Below are positions 10,400-19,668 of a stretch of 64,000 nucleotides of DNA, in pieces. The position numbers were made by a program, and so were the translations under genes. The DNA comes from Acetivibrio clariflavus DSM 19732 (GTDB lineage Bacteria; Bacillota; Clostridia; Acetivibrionales; Acetivibrionaceae): assembly GCF_000237085.1 (NCBI RefSeq), contig NC_016627.1, positions 1,984,118 through 2,048,117 on the forward strand. Direction: 5' to 3'. Within the stretch, counting starts at the first letter, position 1. The number at the start of each line of letters is the position of its first letter. The notes beneath the pieces were generated by a model. That model saw only the letters and a program-made list of their open reading frames with translations, was not told where the DNA came from and did not search any database.

Positions 10400-11341
10400 T
10401 TGAATAACGTTATAGTTATTTTAGGACCTACAGCTTCAGGTAAAACAAAATTGTCAATTGAACTTGCAAAGGATATAGATGGTGAAATAGTGTCGGCCGA
10501 TTCAATGCAAATTTACAAATATATGGATATAGGCACTGCAAAGCCGACCGAAGAAGAAAAACAGGGAATTAAACATCATCTTATCGATGAAATAACTCCT
10601 GATGAAGAGTTTAGTGTTGCAAGATTTCAGCAACTTGCTGTAAAATATATTGATGATATAATAAATAGGGGTAAGGTTCCCATTGTTTGCGGTGGGACTG
10701 GTTTGTATATTGATTCTCTTATATATAATATCGAGTTTGGAGATACTATATGTGACTGGGAGCTTCGAGAGAGATTAAAGAAAGAAGCTCTTGAAAAGGG
10801 TAATGAGTATCTTCATAATAAGCTTAAAGAAATCGATCCCGAAGCGGCAGAAAAAATTCATATGAATAATGTTAAAAGGGTAATACGGGCTATTGAGGTA
10901 TATACTTATACCCATAAGACCATATCAATGCTTCAAAAGGAGTCCAGAAACAATCCTTCAAAATATAGGTTTACTGTTTTTGGTTTGACTATGGGTAGGG
11001 AGAAATTATATGAAAGAATAAACCAAAGAGTGGATAAAATGATAGAGAAGGGGTTGGTTCAGGAAGTCAAAAAGCTGATAGAAATGGGATACGATAAAAG
11101 TACCATTGCAATGCAGGGAATTGGATACAAGGAGATTTTGTCATACTTAAGAGGTGAGACATCGTTCGATGAAGCAGTTTATTTGTTGAAAAGGAATACA
11201 AGGCGCTATGCCAAAAGACAGTTTACATGGTTTAAAAGAATGGAAGATGTACATTGGATTAATTTGGATGAAACTCAGGATCTGCAAGAAATAATTAAAA
11301 ATATTAAAGATGTTGTTGCAACGTCTGGAATTATCTTGTAG
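10400..11341 (+). CDS. miaA: tRNA dimethylallyltransferase MiaA
   Basis: Transfers the dimethylallyl group to N6 of A37 in tRNAs reading UNN codons, giving the substrate for MiaB. The 313-residue protein begins with P-loop GPTASGKT (about residues 9-16), followed by SADSMQIY and GGTGLYIDSL. Near the C-terminus are RRYAKRQFTWFKR and the conserved IGYKEI. The start is TTG, 6 bases after GGGAGGA. hfq follows 206 bases later, the classical miaA-hfq order. Confidence 0.96.
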   Translation: MNNVIVILGPTASGKTKLSIELAKDIDGEIVSADSMQIYKYMDIGTAKPTEEEKQGIKHHLIDEITPDEEFSVARFQQLAVKYIDDIINRGKVPIVCGGTGLYIDSLIYNIEFGDTICDWELRERLKKEALEKGNEYLHNKLKEIDPEAAEKIHMNNVKRVIRAIEVYTYTHKTISMLQKESRNNPSKYRFTVFGLTMGREKLYERINQRVDKMIEKGLVQEVKKLIEMGYDKSTIAMQGIGYKEILSYLRGETSFDEAVYLLKRNTRRYAKRQFTWFKRMEDVHWINLDETQDLQEIIKNIKDVVATSGIIL

Positions 11342-11547
11342 AATATAACTTAAAGCAGATGTTAGTTTGTAAGATATATTCTTTGTTTTAATTGAAAATG
11401 GATCATCTTTGTCAATACTGTTTAAAATCCTGTATTGCTATCTAATTTAGTTATACAGGTCAAAAATAAAGTAATAAGAGTTCTTTTATAATATAAAAAA
11501 ACATAAAAAAGAAAGAGAGAAAAAAGTCTATTAGAGGAGGATTACCC

Positions 11548-11799
11548 GTGAACAAGAACAATATCAACTTACAAGATGTTTTTCTAAACCAGGTTAGGAA
11601 AGAGCACATCCCTGTTACTGTTTATCTTACAAACGGATTTCAATTAAAAGGGCTGGTAAAAGGTTTCGATAATTTTACAGTGGTATTGGATAGTGAAGGA
11701 AGGCAGCAGCTTATTTATAAGCATGCCATATCAACCATAAGCCCTATGAAGCTTGTTAATTTAATATTTAATGATAATAAAAATGACCAGCAGCAGTAA
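11548..11799 (+). CDS. hfq: RNA-binding protein Hfq
   Basis: Sm-like hexameric RNA chaperone, 83 residues. Sm1 is in the [13 protein letters not shown]...[11 protein letters not shown] region and Sm2 in YKHAISTI. The conserved FDNFTVVL joins them. It starts at GTG with GAGGAGG 7 bases upstream. The C-terminal tail is short and Asn/Gln-rich (NDNKNDQQQ). A terminator shared with lexA follows. Confidence 0.97.
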   Translation: MNKNNINLQDVFLNQVRKEHIPVTVYLTNGFQLKGLVKGFDNFTVVLDSEGRQQLIYKHAISTISPMKLVNLIFNDNKNDQQQ

Positions 11800-11921
11800 T
11801 AAATAAGTTTAAAGTTAGTATTGCAATACATAGTTTGCATTTCAGGAGGATAAAGTACGTTTAAGCTTTCGGTTTTTTAATTGGTATTTTGAAATAGTAT
11901 GTTATAATAGTTTTTTTAAAA

Positions 11922-11960
11922 TAAAAAATCTCGATGTATTAAACATCGGGATTTTTTATT
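11922..11960. terminator. Bidirectional terminator between hfq and lexA
   Basis: A-run, then ATCtCGATGT / ACATCGgGAT hairpin (about 11929-11951), then T-run. It lies between convergent hfq and lexA, so it can serve both strands. Confidence 0.85.
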
Positions 11961-12003
11961 TTAAGAATTTTTTATATTGAAATTATAAATTATTGTATTT
12001 AGT

Positions 12004-12639
12004 TTAAAGCTTTCTGAAAACGCCGATTACCTTTCCTAAAATAGACAGATTATCCCTAACTATAATAGGTTCAAAGTATTTGTTTTCAGGCTGGAGTCTG
12101 ACATAACCGTCTTCTTTATAAAAAGTTTTTACTGTAGCTTCATCACCGATAAGAGCAACTACAATATCACCGTTGGAGGCAGTAGATTGCTGCTTTACAA
12201 GTATATAATCCTTGTCAAAGATACCGGCTTCAATCATGCTGTCACCCTCGACCCTTAACATAAAAGCATTGGAGCCCTGTACGAAATCTAAAGGAAGAGG
12301 GAAGGTATCTTCAATATTTTCAACTGCCAGGATGGGCTGACCGGCTGTAACCTTACCAATGATGGGAACATCAACCATTTCTCTTCTTGAATAAACACTT
12401 TTTGATTCTTCCTCAACTTTATTATTTTTTACAATTTTGAGTGCTCTAGGTTTTGTAGCATCTTTTTGAATCAGACCTTCTTTTTTTAATTTTTCCAAAT
12501 AACTGTGAACTGTAGAAGTGGATTTAAAACCGACAGCTGCACATATTTCTCGAACAGAAGGCGGATACCCTTTTAATTGAATTTGCTCATTTAAAAAATC
12601 AAGAATTTTTTGCTGCATTTCTTCATTCTTTTTTGGCAT
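12004..12639 (-). CDS. lexA: LexA repressor
   Basis: SOS-response repressor with self-cleavage, 211 residues. The N-terminal winged helix-turn-helix (about residues 1-68) contains [17 protein letters not shown]. The cleavage site is A99-G100 in GKVTAGQP. The catalytic Ser is S134 in EGDSM and the Lys is K171 in ATVK. The longest frame reaches 12693, but the ATG at 12639 has GAGGTG just upstream and matches the family start. A LexA box sits upstream of its promoter, showing autoregulation, and a yneA-like gene is transcribed divergently. Confidence 0.97.
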   Translation of the reverse strand: MPKKNEEMQQKILDFLNEQIQLKGYPPSVREICAAVGFKSTSTVHSYLEKLKKEGLIQKDATKPRALKIVKNNKVEEESKSVYSRREMVDVPIIGKVTAGQPILAVENIEDTFPLPLDFVQGSNAFMLRVEGDSMIEAGIFDKDYILVKQQSTASNGDIVVALIGDEATVKTFYKEDGYVRLQPENKYFEPIIVRDNLSILGKVIGVFRKL

Positions 12640-12807
12640 TATCTTCACCTCATATAAGTATTTGGCATCGACGTAGTAGTCCTTCACAGTCAAAAAGTAA
12701 ACAAAATAAAGTTAACTTGTCAGATTTTTGTTAATTTCCATTCTTATTTTAATGATCAAATTGACCGTCTTATTTAAAGCAAAAAACTTACAGATAAATC
12801 TAAAAGT

Positions 12808-12836
12808 ATTATAACATTATATTTTAAATAAATCAA
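12808..12836 (-). promoter_or_regulatory. Predicted lexA promoter
   Basis: On the minus strand, TTGATT (12831-12836), a 17-bp spacer and TATAAT (12808-12813), about 170 bases ahead of the lexA start. LexA box 1 lies immediately upstream of the -35. Confidence 0.65.
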
Positions 12837-12847
12837 ACTTATGTTCG
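12834..12847. promoter_or_regulatory. LexA (SOS) box 1, lexA-proximal
   Basis: CAAAC-TTAT-GTTCG, one mismatch from the Gram-positive consensus CGAAC-N4-GTTCG. It borders the predicted lexA -35. Confidence 0.75.
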
Positions 12848-12867
12848 ATATTTTTTTGCTTTTTATA

Positions 12868-12896
12868 TTGACATCGAACAGATGTTCTAATATAAT
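12868..12896 (+). promoter_or_regulatory. Sigma-A promoter of the yneA-like gene
   Basis: Consensus TTGACA (12868-12873), exactly 17-bp spacer, TATAAT (12891-12896). The spacer is almost wholly occupied by LexA box 2, so repressor binding would exclude RNA polymerase. Confidence 0.88.
12875..12888. promoter_or_regulatory. LexA (SOS) box 2, inside the promoter spacer
   Basis: CGAAC-AGAT-GTTCT, a full match to CGAAC-N4-GTTC, located between the -35 and -10 elements of the yneA-like promoter. Confidence 0.9.
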
Positions 12897-12904
12897 ACAT
12901 ATAA

Positions 12905-12918
12905 AGAACATAAGTTCG
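12905..12918. promoter_or_regulatory. LexA (SOS) box 3, at the transcription start
   Basis: AGAAC-ATAA-GTTCG, a good palindromic SOS box placed over the expected +1 region. Its centre is 30 bp (about three helical turns) from the centre of box 2. Confidence 0.85.
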
Positions 12919-12934
12919 GTTTAGGGGGATTTTT

Positions 12935-13222
12935 ATGAAAAAGAGATATGTGCTAAAGAATAAGACTAGGTTTTACATATTCATTGTAACATTGCTTTTG
13001 ATAACTTTTACTGTTTTTTCTTTCACAAAAGCGTATGGATATAAAGAGCCTCGATTGATAGTTATAACAATAAGAAGCGGAGATACTCTTTGGTCAATTG
13101 CAGAAAAATACAATAAAAAAGGAGACATAAGAGAGTATATTTATAAACTTAAAGAAATAAACCATCTTGAAAATAGCAATATTATAGCTGGCAACACTTT
13201 AAAAGTAATAGTTGAAGAGTGA
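12935..13222 (+). CDS. yneA: YneA-like SOS-induced cell division inhibitor (TM + LysM)
   Basis: A 95-residue protein with a short basic N-terminus, one membrane segment (about residues 12-32) and a LysM domain (about 43-92; ITIRSGDTLWSIAEKYN and NTLKVIV). The architecture, size and position divergent from lexA match YneA of Bacillus, which halts division during SOS by acting at the septum through its TM and extracytoplasmic parts. The GGGGGA ribosome binding site is well spaced. Expression should be tightly LexA-controlled through boxes 2 and 3. Function is inferred from architecture and regulation. Confidence 0.82.
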   Translation: MKKRYVLKNKTRFYIFIVTLLLITFTVFSFTKAYGYKEPRLIVITIRSGDTLWSIAEKYNKKGDIREYIYKLKEINHLENSNIIAGNTLKVIVEE

Positions 13223-13247
13223 CTATAAAGAAATATTTATCCCGTTT

Positions 13248-13281
13248 AAAAAAGTCCCGATATAATTATTGGGATTTTTTT
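13248..13281 (+). terminator. Intrinsic terminator after yneA-like gene
   Basis: AAGTCCCgATA / TATTgGGGATTT-type hairpin followed by a run of seven T. The remaining 260 bases before the next gene are AT-rich with no other clear element. Confidence 0.8.
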
Positions 13282-13544
13282 ATGCAATTTCAAACATAAT
13301 GCAAAATTTATCAAAAATAATAGAATTATTTACAAAAGTGTGGTATAATTTTACTATAAAATAACAAATGTCATGTTTATATTCTAAATAAAGAAATCAT
13401 AACTATCATATGTTTATGTCAAAATTCCTGTAAAAACTTATATGATTTTCTGCAGTGCTATATGAATATTGAGATACTTTCCGTTTTTTATACAGTTTAC
13501 GGTATATATCTTGCTTAATAAACTATTGTTAAGGTTGTGGTTAA

Positions 13545-14213
13545 ATGTATAACCTTAAAAGCAAAAAAGGCAGTACTACCGTTGAAGCTGCATTGATTAT
13601 TCCGATTATTTTCCTGTCTATAATCACATTAATATACGTCAGTATCTTTCTTTATGAACAAGCTTATATCAAGTCCCTGGCTGACCGTGCAGCTGAAAGG
13701 GGAGCTGCTATTTGGAAAAATCCCGAGAGTGATATGTATATAAGTTTAGTAAAGCTTGAGCATTTTAAAGACAATGATCCCTATTGGAAAGTAATTGACT
13801 ATAAAGAAAAATCAAAGAAAGAGAAGGTTGAGAATTATATTAAAAACTCATTAAAACAGTATAGCATTCTTCAAAGCGGGGACAAAAAGGTTCCAATGAA
13901 TACTACCGATATACAGTTTGATGTGGAAGTAAAAAATTACTTGGTTTATAAAAAGTTAACGGTAACTGTAAAAAAGAATTTTAAACTTCCTATAGGAAAT
14001 ATATTAAGTATTTTTGGCATTGGAAATACCGTCTCCATACAAGCAAAATCCGAAGCATTAATAAATGATCCTTCCGAATTTATCAGAAATACCGATTTTG
14101 CAATAGATATGGGGAAACGTATAGACAATTTAACAGGCAACAATTTTGAAAAAATTAAGGACAAAGTTAACAATTTTCTGGACGGCATAAAAAGTAAATT
14201 CTCTAAAAACTAA
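13545..14213 (+). CDS. TadE-like pseudopilin/surface protein
   Basis: A 222-residue protein with the TadE signature near the N-terminus: short basic head, then GSTTVEAALIIPI leading into one long membrane segment (about residues 10-35). The KGxxTVEAAL pattern is what class-III prepilin peptidases process in TadE/F-type minor pilins; processing here is inferred. The rest is extracytoplasmic and charged. The ribosome binding site is weak (AAGG about 12 bases upstream). It is the first of three consecutive genes with the same N-terminal plan, with no Tad secretion ATPase in the window. Confidence 0.75.
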   Translation: MYNLKSKKGSTTVEAALIIPIIFLSIITLIYVSIFLYEQAYIKSLADRAAERGAAIWKNPESDMYISLVKLEHFKDNDPYWKVIDYKEKSKKEKVENYIKNSLKQYSILQSGDKKVPMNTTDIQFDVEVKNYLVYKKLTVTVKKNFKLPIGNILSIFGIGNTVSIQAKSEALINDPSEFIRNTDFAIDMGKRIDNLTGNNFEKIKDKVNNFLDGIKSKFSKN

Positions 14214-14300
14214 TTTTTTCGTAATTGTATTTGAAGCTAAAAAAACTATATTTTTGCATGCTCGACAAACAATATAAAATTAACAAATACGAGGTGCATT

Positions 14301-17300
14301 ATGAGAATATTCAAGAGAAACGAAGGTGCTATAACTGTTTATATCTGCTTTATAACTTCGATAATGCTGATATTGACCGGCGTACTCGTGGATGGTGCAA
14401 GGGCCAGAGTTGCCGAGGCTCAGGTTCAAAGTGCTGCTGAAGCTGCAGCAAATTCATTACTTGCATATTACAACAACATTTTAAAAGAGTGGTTTGGTCT
14501 TATGGCCTTATCTGAAAACAACCCTTCTGTGTTGGAAGAGGAACTGATGTATTACCTCAACAGAACCCTTATGACTGAACTGGGGGCAGAAAAGAAAAAT
14601 ATAAGCGATGCCTCCTGGGACTATCTTAAAAAATTTTTAAACATTGAAAATAAATATGAAAATGTAAGTTTTCTTGATATGTATGATTACAGAATTGACT
14701 ATGTAAAAGTAGTACCGTTATATAATCTTGCTGAAAATGAAGTATTGAGAGCCCAGATAGTTGAGTATATGAAATACAGGGCTCCTGAAATGCTGGGCGA
14801 AGAGTTCCTTGAAAAAATAAATCTATTCAGAGGTTATAAGAAACAAGCAAAAATTTTGTCTTCAAAGCTTGAAGTTGACAAAAAATTATACAGCATAAGT
14901 GAAGAGCTTGGTAAATTATCTTCGCAAATCAAAAAGGTAAATGCCTTTGAACCGGCAGAAATGAAAGAAAAGCTAAATTATATCGGCGAAAAAATTGCTC
15001 TTAAAGTAGGAATGGAAAAAGTCTATAAAGAAATGAAAAAGAAGAGAATGGAAGCCGAAAAAAAACTTGAGGAACACAGGAAAACCGATGAATATAAAAA
15101 TGAAATGCAAAGGCTAAGAAAAGAACTTTCATTAGCAGAAGATGAAACTGAAAAGGAAAGCATAAGAAAACAAATTGAAGATTTGGATGAGCCTTTTAAA
15201 AGCGAGATTGAAGAAGCGGAAAAAGAAGAGAAAGATGCTAAAGAAGAGTATAATTTTGTTGCAAAAGAGGCAAAGAAAAAAATAGATGAAATATTCAATG
15301 AATTAAAAAAATATGAATCTTATAACGATGAAGCTATAAAAATAGCCAATAGAATAATAGAAAAGAATGATGATGTAAAAAAACAAATGGAATCTCTCAA
15401 AAAGGAGCTGCAAGGAGATACCAGCGATTTTGCCGAAAAGATGAAGCAAGAAATAAAAAAGATTGAAAATCAGATATCCACAGAAAACATAACCCGTTTG
15501 GCAGAAAAATTCGGCAATAACAAAACTGTAATCGGCGATTTAACTCAGATATTGAAAGAAATAAATTTATATGATATAAATGACGATTCCTATGATCTTT
15601 CCGTTTTTCGAAAAGATGAGTATTTTTTAATGCTCGATTATATACAAAAAAGAGTAATAAAAGTGGAAGAACTGTATGCAAATTATATTTCCAAATACAG
15701 CAAAGTAAGTTTTGAAGAGTTCCCGGTTGAAGAGATTACAGAAAGTAAGGAAAAGGCTGAAGATCCTCGTAAGGCTGCAAAAGACCTGATGAATAGTTCG
15801 GAAAATCCTTTAAAAAACATTGAAGCTCCGGAAAGTCATGAAGATTTTGAGGAAATAAAGAAGGGACTTCCTTCAGGGGGCGCAAAGATTGACAGCAGAG
15901 AAATTTTAGAAGCGTTTTTAGGCGAAGATTACGATTTTGTTGTAAAGGCCATTGGATATGATGAGAACAAGGCCAAATTGGACGAATCGCTGGAAGAAGC
16001 CTTAAACAATGCTTCCATTATAAACGATATGGACTTTGAAGATGACAGTAACGATTCCATCATAAAAGGCTTTGGGTTACTTACTACCCTTATTGATATT
16101 TTGGAAGAAGGTCTTGAAACAATACGAGATGAAATATATATAAGCGAATATGCTCTAGGAACCTTCAATAACTATCTTTCCATGAAAAATTTAAAATCGG
16201 AGAACGGCAAAAACATAAGCCAGGTTGACTTAAGACTTAGAAACAGAACCGACAGGAAACCCTATATGTATTTTGAGAACGAGATAGAATACATAATAGG
16301 GGGAAAAGATAATGAAAAGGCAAATATACGTAATGTAATGACTAAGATTCTTATTATAAGGATTGCTCTAAATTCATTGCATATCTTTTTAGACCCTGCC
16401 AAAATGAAAGATATAGTAGCAACTGCAAAAAAGCTTGCTGCAGTTGTAAGTCCTCCGATAGCTGTATTTTTAATTCCATTGGTTACATTTCTTATTGTCA
16501 TAAGTTGGGCAGCGGCTGAATCAGTTATTGATTTAAAGTTATTAATGAGGGGCGAGTCAGTGCCGATATTTAAGACCCGTAAAGACTGGATTCTAAGTGC
16601 GGAGGGCGGTCTGGAAAAATTAAAGGAGAAAATAACCGGAACTCTTGTAGAAGTAGGAAAAGAGTATGTTAAGGATATGATAGATGAAAAAATAGACTCC
16701 CTGGAGAATTCTGCAAAGAAATACATCGAGAATATTAAGGATTCGATAAATACAAAAGTTGACAACATAGTGGAGAAAATTTTTGAGCCGGTTGAAGCTG
16801 CATTAAACAGTGCTGATAAAACCATAAAGGATAATTATGCCTATATTACCGAAAGTCTTGAAAATGAATTGTCCAACATTGCAAATGGAGAAATGAACAC
16901 CATAGTAAAAGAAATATATAGAATTGCGCAGGAAGAGTATAAAAAAGCTAAGGAAGAGATACAAAACAAAGTTACAATGCCAATCGATAAAGCCAGAGAA
17001 GAAATTGACAATATCAAGGAATCTATAAAAGATTCAGTCAGCGAAAAGATTTCAGGCTTAGAAGAAACAATAAACAAAAAAATAAGTGAATTTGCCAAAG
17101 AGGGCAAAGAAAAACTCAATGAATATATTGATTCTTTTGGAAACAAGAATTCTTCTGACATCGGCGATTATAACAATGTAAAGGCAAGTGCAGTCTCTTT
17201 CAATTATGAAGAATATTTGAGACTTTTGCTTTTGACAATGGACAGAGATAAGAAGATAACCAGAATACAGGATCTGATTCAACTGCAGATGATGAAAATG

Positions 17301-17468
17301 ACCGGTAACAAAGAATTTAAACTTGCCCATTGCAATACTTATATTGGAGTAAAAGTTGATGTGTCGATGAAATACTTCTTTATGACACAGCCCTTTGTAA
17401 AAAAAGAGTTACAAACTGAAGAATTTGATAGGCACAGTCTAAAAGTTATGCTCTTTAAAGGCTATTAA
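14301..17468 (+). CDS. Large TadG-like protein (DUF5702 type) with coiled coils
   Basis: A 1055-residue membrane-anchored protein. The N-terminus has the Tad-like form: RNEGAITVY followed by a membrane segment (about residues 9-30) and GARARVAEAQVQSAAEAAANSLL, as in TadG/DUF5702 proteins. Residues about 180-400 and 770-950 are Lys/Glu-rich and strongly heptad-patterned, predicting long coiled coils. A second hydrophobic stretch at about 705-735 may be a membrane hairpin. GAGGTG sits 6 bases before ATG. Both neighbours are TadE-like, so the three probably form one surface assembly (inference). Confidence 0.75.
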   Translation: MRIFKRNEGAITVYICFITSIMLILTGVLVDGARARVAEAQVQSAAEAAANSLLAYYNNILKEWFGLMALSENNPSVLEEELMYYLNRTLMTELGAEKKNISDASWDYLKKFLNIENKYENVSFLDMYDYRIDYVKVVPLYNLAENEVLRAQIVEYMKYRAPEMLGEEFLEKINLFRGYKKQAKILSSKLEVDKKLYSISEELGKLSSQIKKVNAFEPAEMKEKLNYIGEKIALKVGMEKVYKEMKKKRMEAEKKLEEHRKTDEYKNEMQRLRKELSLAEDETEKESIRKQIEDLDEPFKSEIEEAEKEEKDAKEEYNFVAKEAKKKIDEIFNELKKYESYNDEAIKIANRIIEKNDDVKKQMESLKKELQGDTSDFAEKMKQEIKKIENQISTENITRLAEKFGNNKTVIGDLTQILKEINLYDINDDSYDLSVFRKDEYFLMLDYIQKRVIKVEELYANYISKYSKVSFEEFPVEEITESKEKAEDPRKAAKDLMNSSENPLKNIEAPESHEDFEEIKKGLPSGGAKIDSREILEAFLGEDYDFVVKAIGYDENKAKLDESLEEALNNASIINDMDFEDDSNDSIIKGFGLLTTLIDILEEGLETIRDEIYISEYALGTFNNYLSMKNLKSENGKNISQVDLRLRNRTDRKPYMYFENEIEYIIGGKDNEKANIRNVMTKILIIRIALNSLHIFLDPAKMKDIVATAKKLAAVVSPPIAVFLIPLVTFLIVISWAAAESVIDLKLLMRGESVPIFKTRKDWILSAEGGLEKLKEKITGTLVEVGKEYVKDMIDEKIDSLENSAKKYIENIKDSINTKVDNIVEKIFEPVEAALNSADKTIKDNYAYITESLENELSNIANGEMNTIVKEIYRIAQEEYKKAKEEIQNKVTMPIDKAREEIDNIKESIKDSVSEKISGLEETINKKISEFAKEGKEKLNEYIDSFGNKNSSDIGDYNNVKASAVSFNYEEYLRLLLLTMDRDKKITRIQDLIQLQMMKMTGNKEFKLAHCNTYIGVKVDVSMKYFFMTQPFVKKELQTEEFDRHSLKVMLFKGY

Positions 17469-17520
17469 AAATCCATGTTTTATATAAAAAACGCCTTAAA
17501 ATAAGAGAGGGTTTCATGTC

Positions 17521-18744
17521 ATGAACAGATTATCCGGATTTGCCAAAAAGTCTAAAGGCGCTCTTACCGTCGAAGCAGCTATAGTAATGCCATTGTTTAT
17601 ATGTGTAGTACTCAGTTTTGCTCTCTTTATAAAAATTGTATATACCCAGAACATTATCCAGCATGCGATAAATGAAACAGCAAATGAGTTGGCTGTATAT
17701 AGCTATCTCTATTCTGTATCGGGATTGCAAAAATTGCATGATGATGCCAAGGATAAGCTGGAAGAGAACAGCAAGCCGGCAGAGGAACAGATTAACAGTA
17801 TTGTTGATGCTTTAAACACACTGAACAATACAAAAAAGGCTGTCAAACAGGGGTCAGAGAATCTGAAAAATAAAGATTTTGAAGAATTGAAATCAGATCT
17901 GGAAGACATTAAGGATCTGTCAAAAGAAGCTCTTTCAAAGGGAAAAGACGTGAAAGAAAAGCTTGAAAGCGCACTTAAGAATCCTAAAGAGCAAGTAATT
18001 GCCTATGCCTCTTTATTGGCCAATGGCGCCTTTGAAGACTTAAAGGGTGAATTGGCTGCACCGGTAGTAAGATTAATGTGCAAAAAGCATATCGGAAGTG
18101 ACGAAATTGATGCCGATAAAAGACTAAAAAGTCTTGGTGTGGTAAACGGTCTTTCCGGGCTTGATTTTAGTGAAACAAAAATACTTAATGATAAGAAAAA
18201 TATTGACATTATAGTCCGATATAAAGTGGAATCCGGTCTTCCTATAAATTTTTTGCCTGATTTGTATTTTATTCAAAGAGCTAAAGTCCGTGCCTGGTTA
18301 AATGGTGACGGCAAGACACCAAATTCCGTTGATTCCGAACCGGCGTCAGAACCAGCCTCAGAAAATTTTTGGGAACTTGATCCTTTAGAAAGAGCAAAAA
18401 GAATACATGAACTTGAAAATGCTGATATGCCTGTGAATTATAATGAAGGTGACATAATTGATGTAACGACTATCAATCTTAGTGATAAGAGCTATGCAAC
18501 TACAAATGGCGTTAAATATCGGATTTATTTAAGTATAAGAAAATTAGCAGAATTTACTCATAAAGACTATCCTGATATAAAATCCAGAACTCTTATTGTA
18601 ATTATTCCGGAAAAATCACTCGAAGCCAGGCCGGATGTAGAAAAACTCCTTAAGGAGGATTGCATGGAATACGCAAAGAAGCACAATGTTATTTTAAAAT
18701 ACAAAGAAGGTTATGGAGTATTACCGCAAAGTAGAGTAGAATAA
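17521..18744 (+). CDS. TadE-like pseudopilin/surface protein, long form
   Basis: A 407-residue protein. KSKGALTVEAAIVMPLFICVV again gives the TadE prepilin-like motif and a single membrane segment (about residues 12-40). Residues about 70-160 are helical and charged. The C-terminal half is globular, with a short Pro/Ala/Ser linker near residue 275. An ATG five bases upstream is out of frame and closes at once, so 17521 is the start. It follows the DUF5702-type gene by 52 bases, fitting co-transcription. Confidence 0.75.
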   Translation: MNRLSGFAKKSKGALTVEAAIVMPLFICVVLSFALFIKIVYTQNIIQHAINETANELAVYSYLYSVSGLQKLHDDAKDKLEENSKPAEEQINSIVDALNTLNNTKKAVKQGSENLKNKDFEELKSDLEDIKDLSKEALSKGKDVKEKLESALKNPKEQVIAYASLLANGAFEDLKGELAAPVVRLMCKKHIGSDEIDADKRLKSLGVVNGLSGLDFSETKILNDKKNIDIIVRYKVESGLPINFLPDLYFIQRAKVRAWLNGDGKTPNSVDSEPASEPASENFWELDPLERAKRIHELENADMPVNYNEGDIIDVTTINLSDKSYATTNGVKYRIYLSIRKLAEFTHKDYPDIKSRTLIVIIPEKSLEARPDVEKLLKEDCMEYAKKHNVILKYKEGYGVLPQSRVE

Positions 18745-18891
18745 AATTATAATAAAGTATATATTTAACCATACCTAAACCTGCATTTTAAAACTTTACA
18801 GTGCTTTTAATATCGAAATTTATATTATTTTTATGAGCAATTAAAGTTATGCTATTAATTTATTTTTAAGAATCAGAAAGGAAGATATAAA

Positions 18892-19395
18892 GTGAAATAT
18901 AGAGTTACTAAAAAGCAGAAAAACAGCAGGATGTGTTTTGTATGTGGCTTAAAAAACCCTTATGGTTTAAAAGCCTCTTTTTATGAGCTTGAAAACGGTG
19001 AATTGGTTTCTATTTTTAAAACCCTTGAAGGCCACCAGAGTTATCCCGGAAGACTGCATGGCGGAGTGATTGGTGCTATACTTGACGAGACCATAGGCAG
19101 GGCAATAATGATTAATCAGGAAGACATATGGGGAGTTACCGTAGAGCTTAATGTAAAATACAAAAAACCCATACCGTTAAATGAAGAGCTTCGAGCAGTG
19201 GGAAGGATAACAAAAGATTCCAACAGGCTGTTTGAAGGTACCGGTGAGATATTGCTTGCAAACGGTGAGGTTGCTGCTACAGCCTATGGAAAGTATTTAA
19301 AAATGCCTATTGAAAAGATTGCGGATTTTAATGAAGACCATGAGGAATGGGATGTAGTTCTAAAAGATGACGACCCTAAGGAGATAGAGATTTAG
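18892..19395 (+). CDS. PaaI-like hotdog-fold thioesterase
   Basis: A 167-residue hotdog protein. It opens with the MCFVCGLKNPYGLKASFY segment typical of a thioesterase subgroup. It continues to HGGVIGAILDETIGRA, the helix carrying the catalytic acid (Asp/Glu), then VTVELNVKYKKPIPL. It probably hydrolyses an acyl-CoA or acyl-ACP; the substrate is unknown. The start is GTG with GGAAG about 9 bases upstream. A terminator follows about 135 bases downstream, so it is monocistronic. Confidence 0.8.
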   Translation: MKYRVTKKQKNSRMCFVCGLKNPYGLKASFYELENGELVSIFKTLEGHQSYPGRLHGGVIGAILDETIGRAIMINQEDIWGVTVELNVKYKKPIPLNEELRAVGRITKDSNRLFEGTGEILLANGEVAATAYGKYLKMPIEKIADFNEDHEEWDVVLKDDDPKEIEI

Positions 19396-19530
19396 GAAAG
19401 TAAAATAAGAAAAAATATATTAAACCTTTGGTGCCATCACTAATAATTCATCATATGTAATAACTCAATTGATATAAATCAATAAAAAGTTAATTAAATT
19501 TTTACAGCAATAGATAAGTTTTACCCTGAT

Positions 19531-19566
19531 AAAGGCTCTCATGTTTTTAATGAGGGTCTTTTTGTA
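19531..19566 (+). terminator. Intrinsic terminator
   Basis: Hairpin with CTCAT / ATGAG core (AAAGGCTCTCAT...ATGAGGGTCTTT) followed by a T-run, about 135 bases after the thioesterase. Confidence 0.7.
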
Positions 19567-19668
19567 TATTTTTATAAAAATATTTTTACTTTATCAAAAC
19601 TTTTTCAATTTTTAAGTGTATATATAAATAATTGCATCTAAAGTTTATATGAAAGGGAGTCAACTTAA

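Noticed and set aside
11844-11865. AGGAGGATAAA ribosome-binding-like sequence after hfq
   Set aside because: No usable start codon or open frame follows; it is probably chance or a relic.
16262-16825. 187-codon minus-strand frame inside the DUF5702-type gene
   Set aside because: Antisense shadow of a clearly coding, AT-rich gene; no ribosome binding site or recognisable domain.
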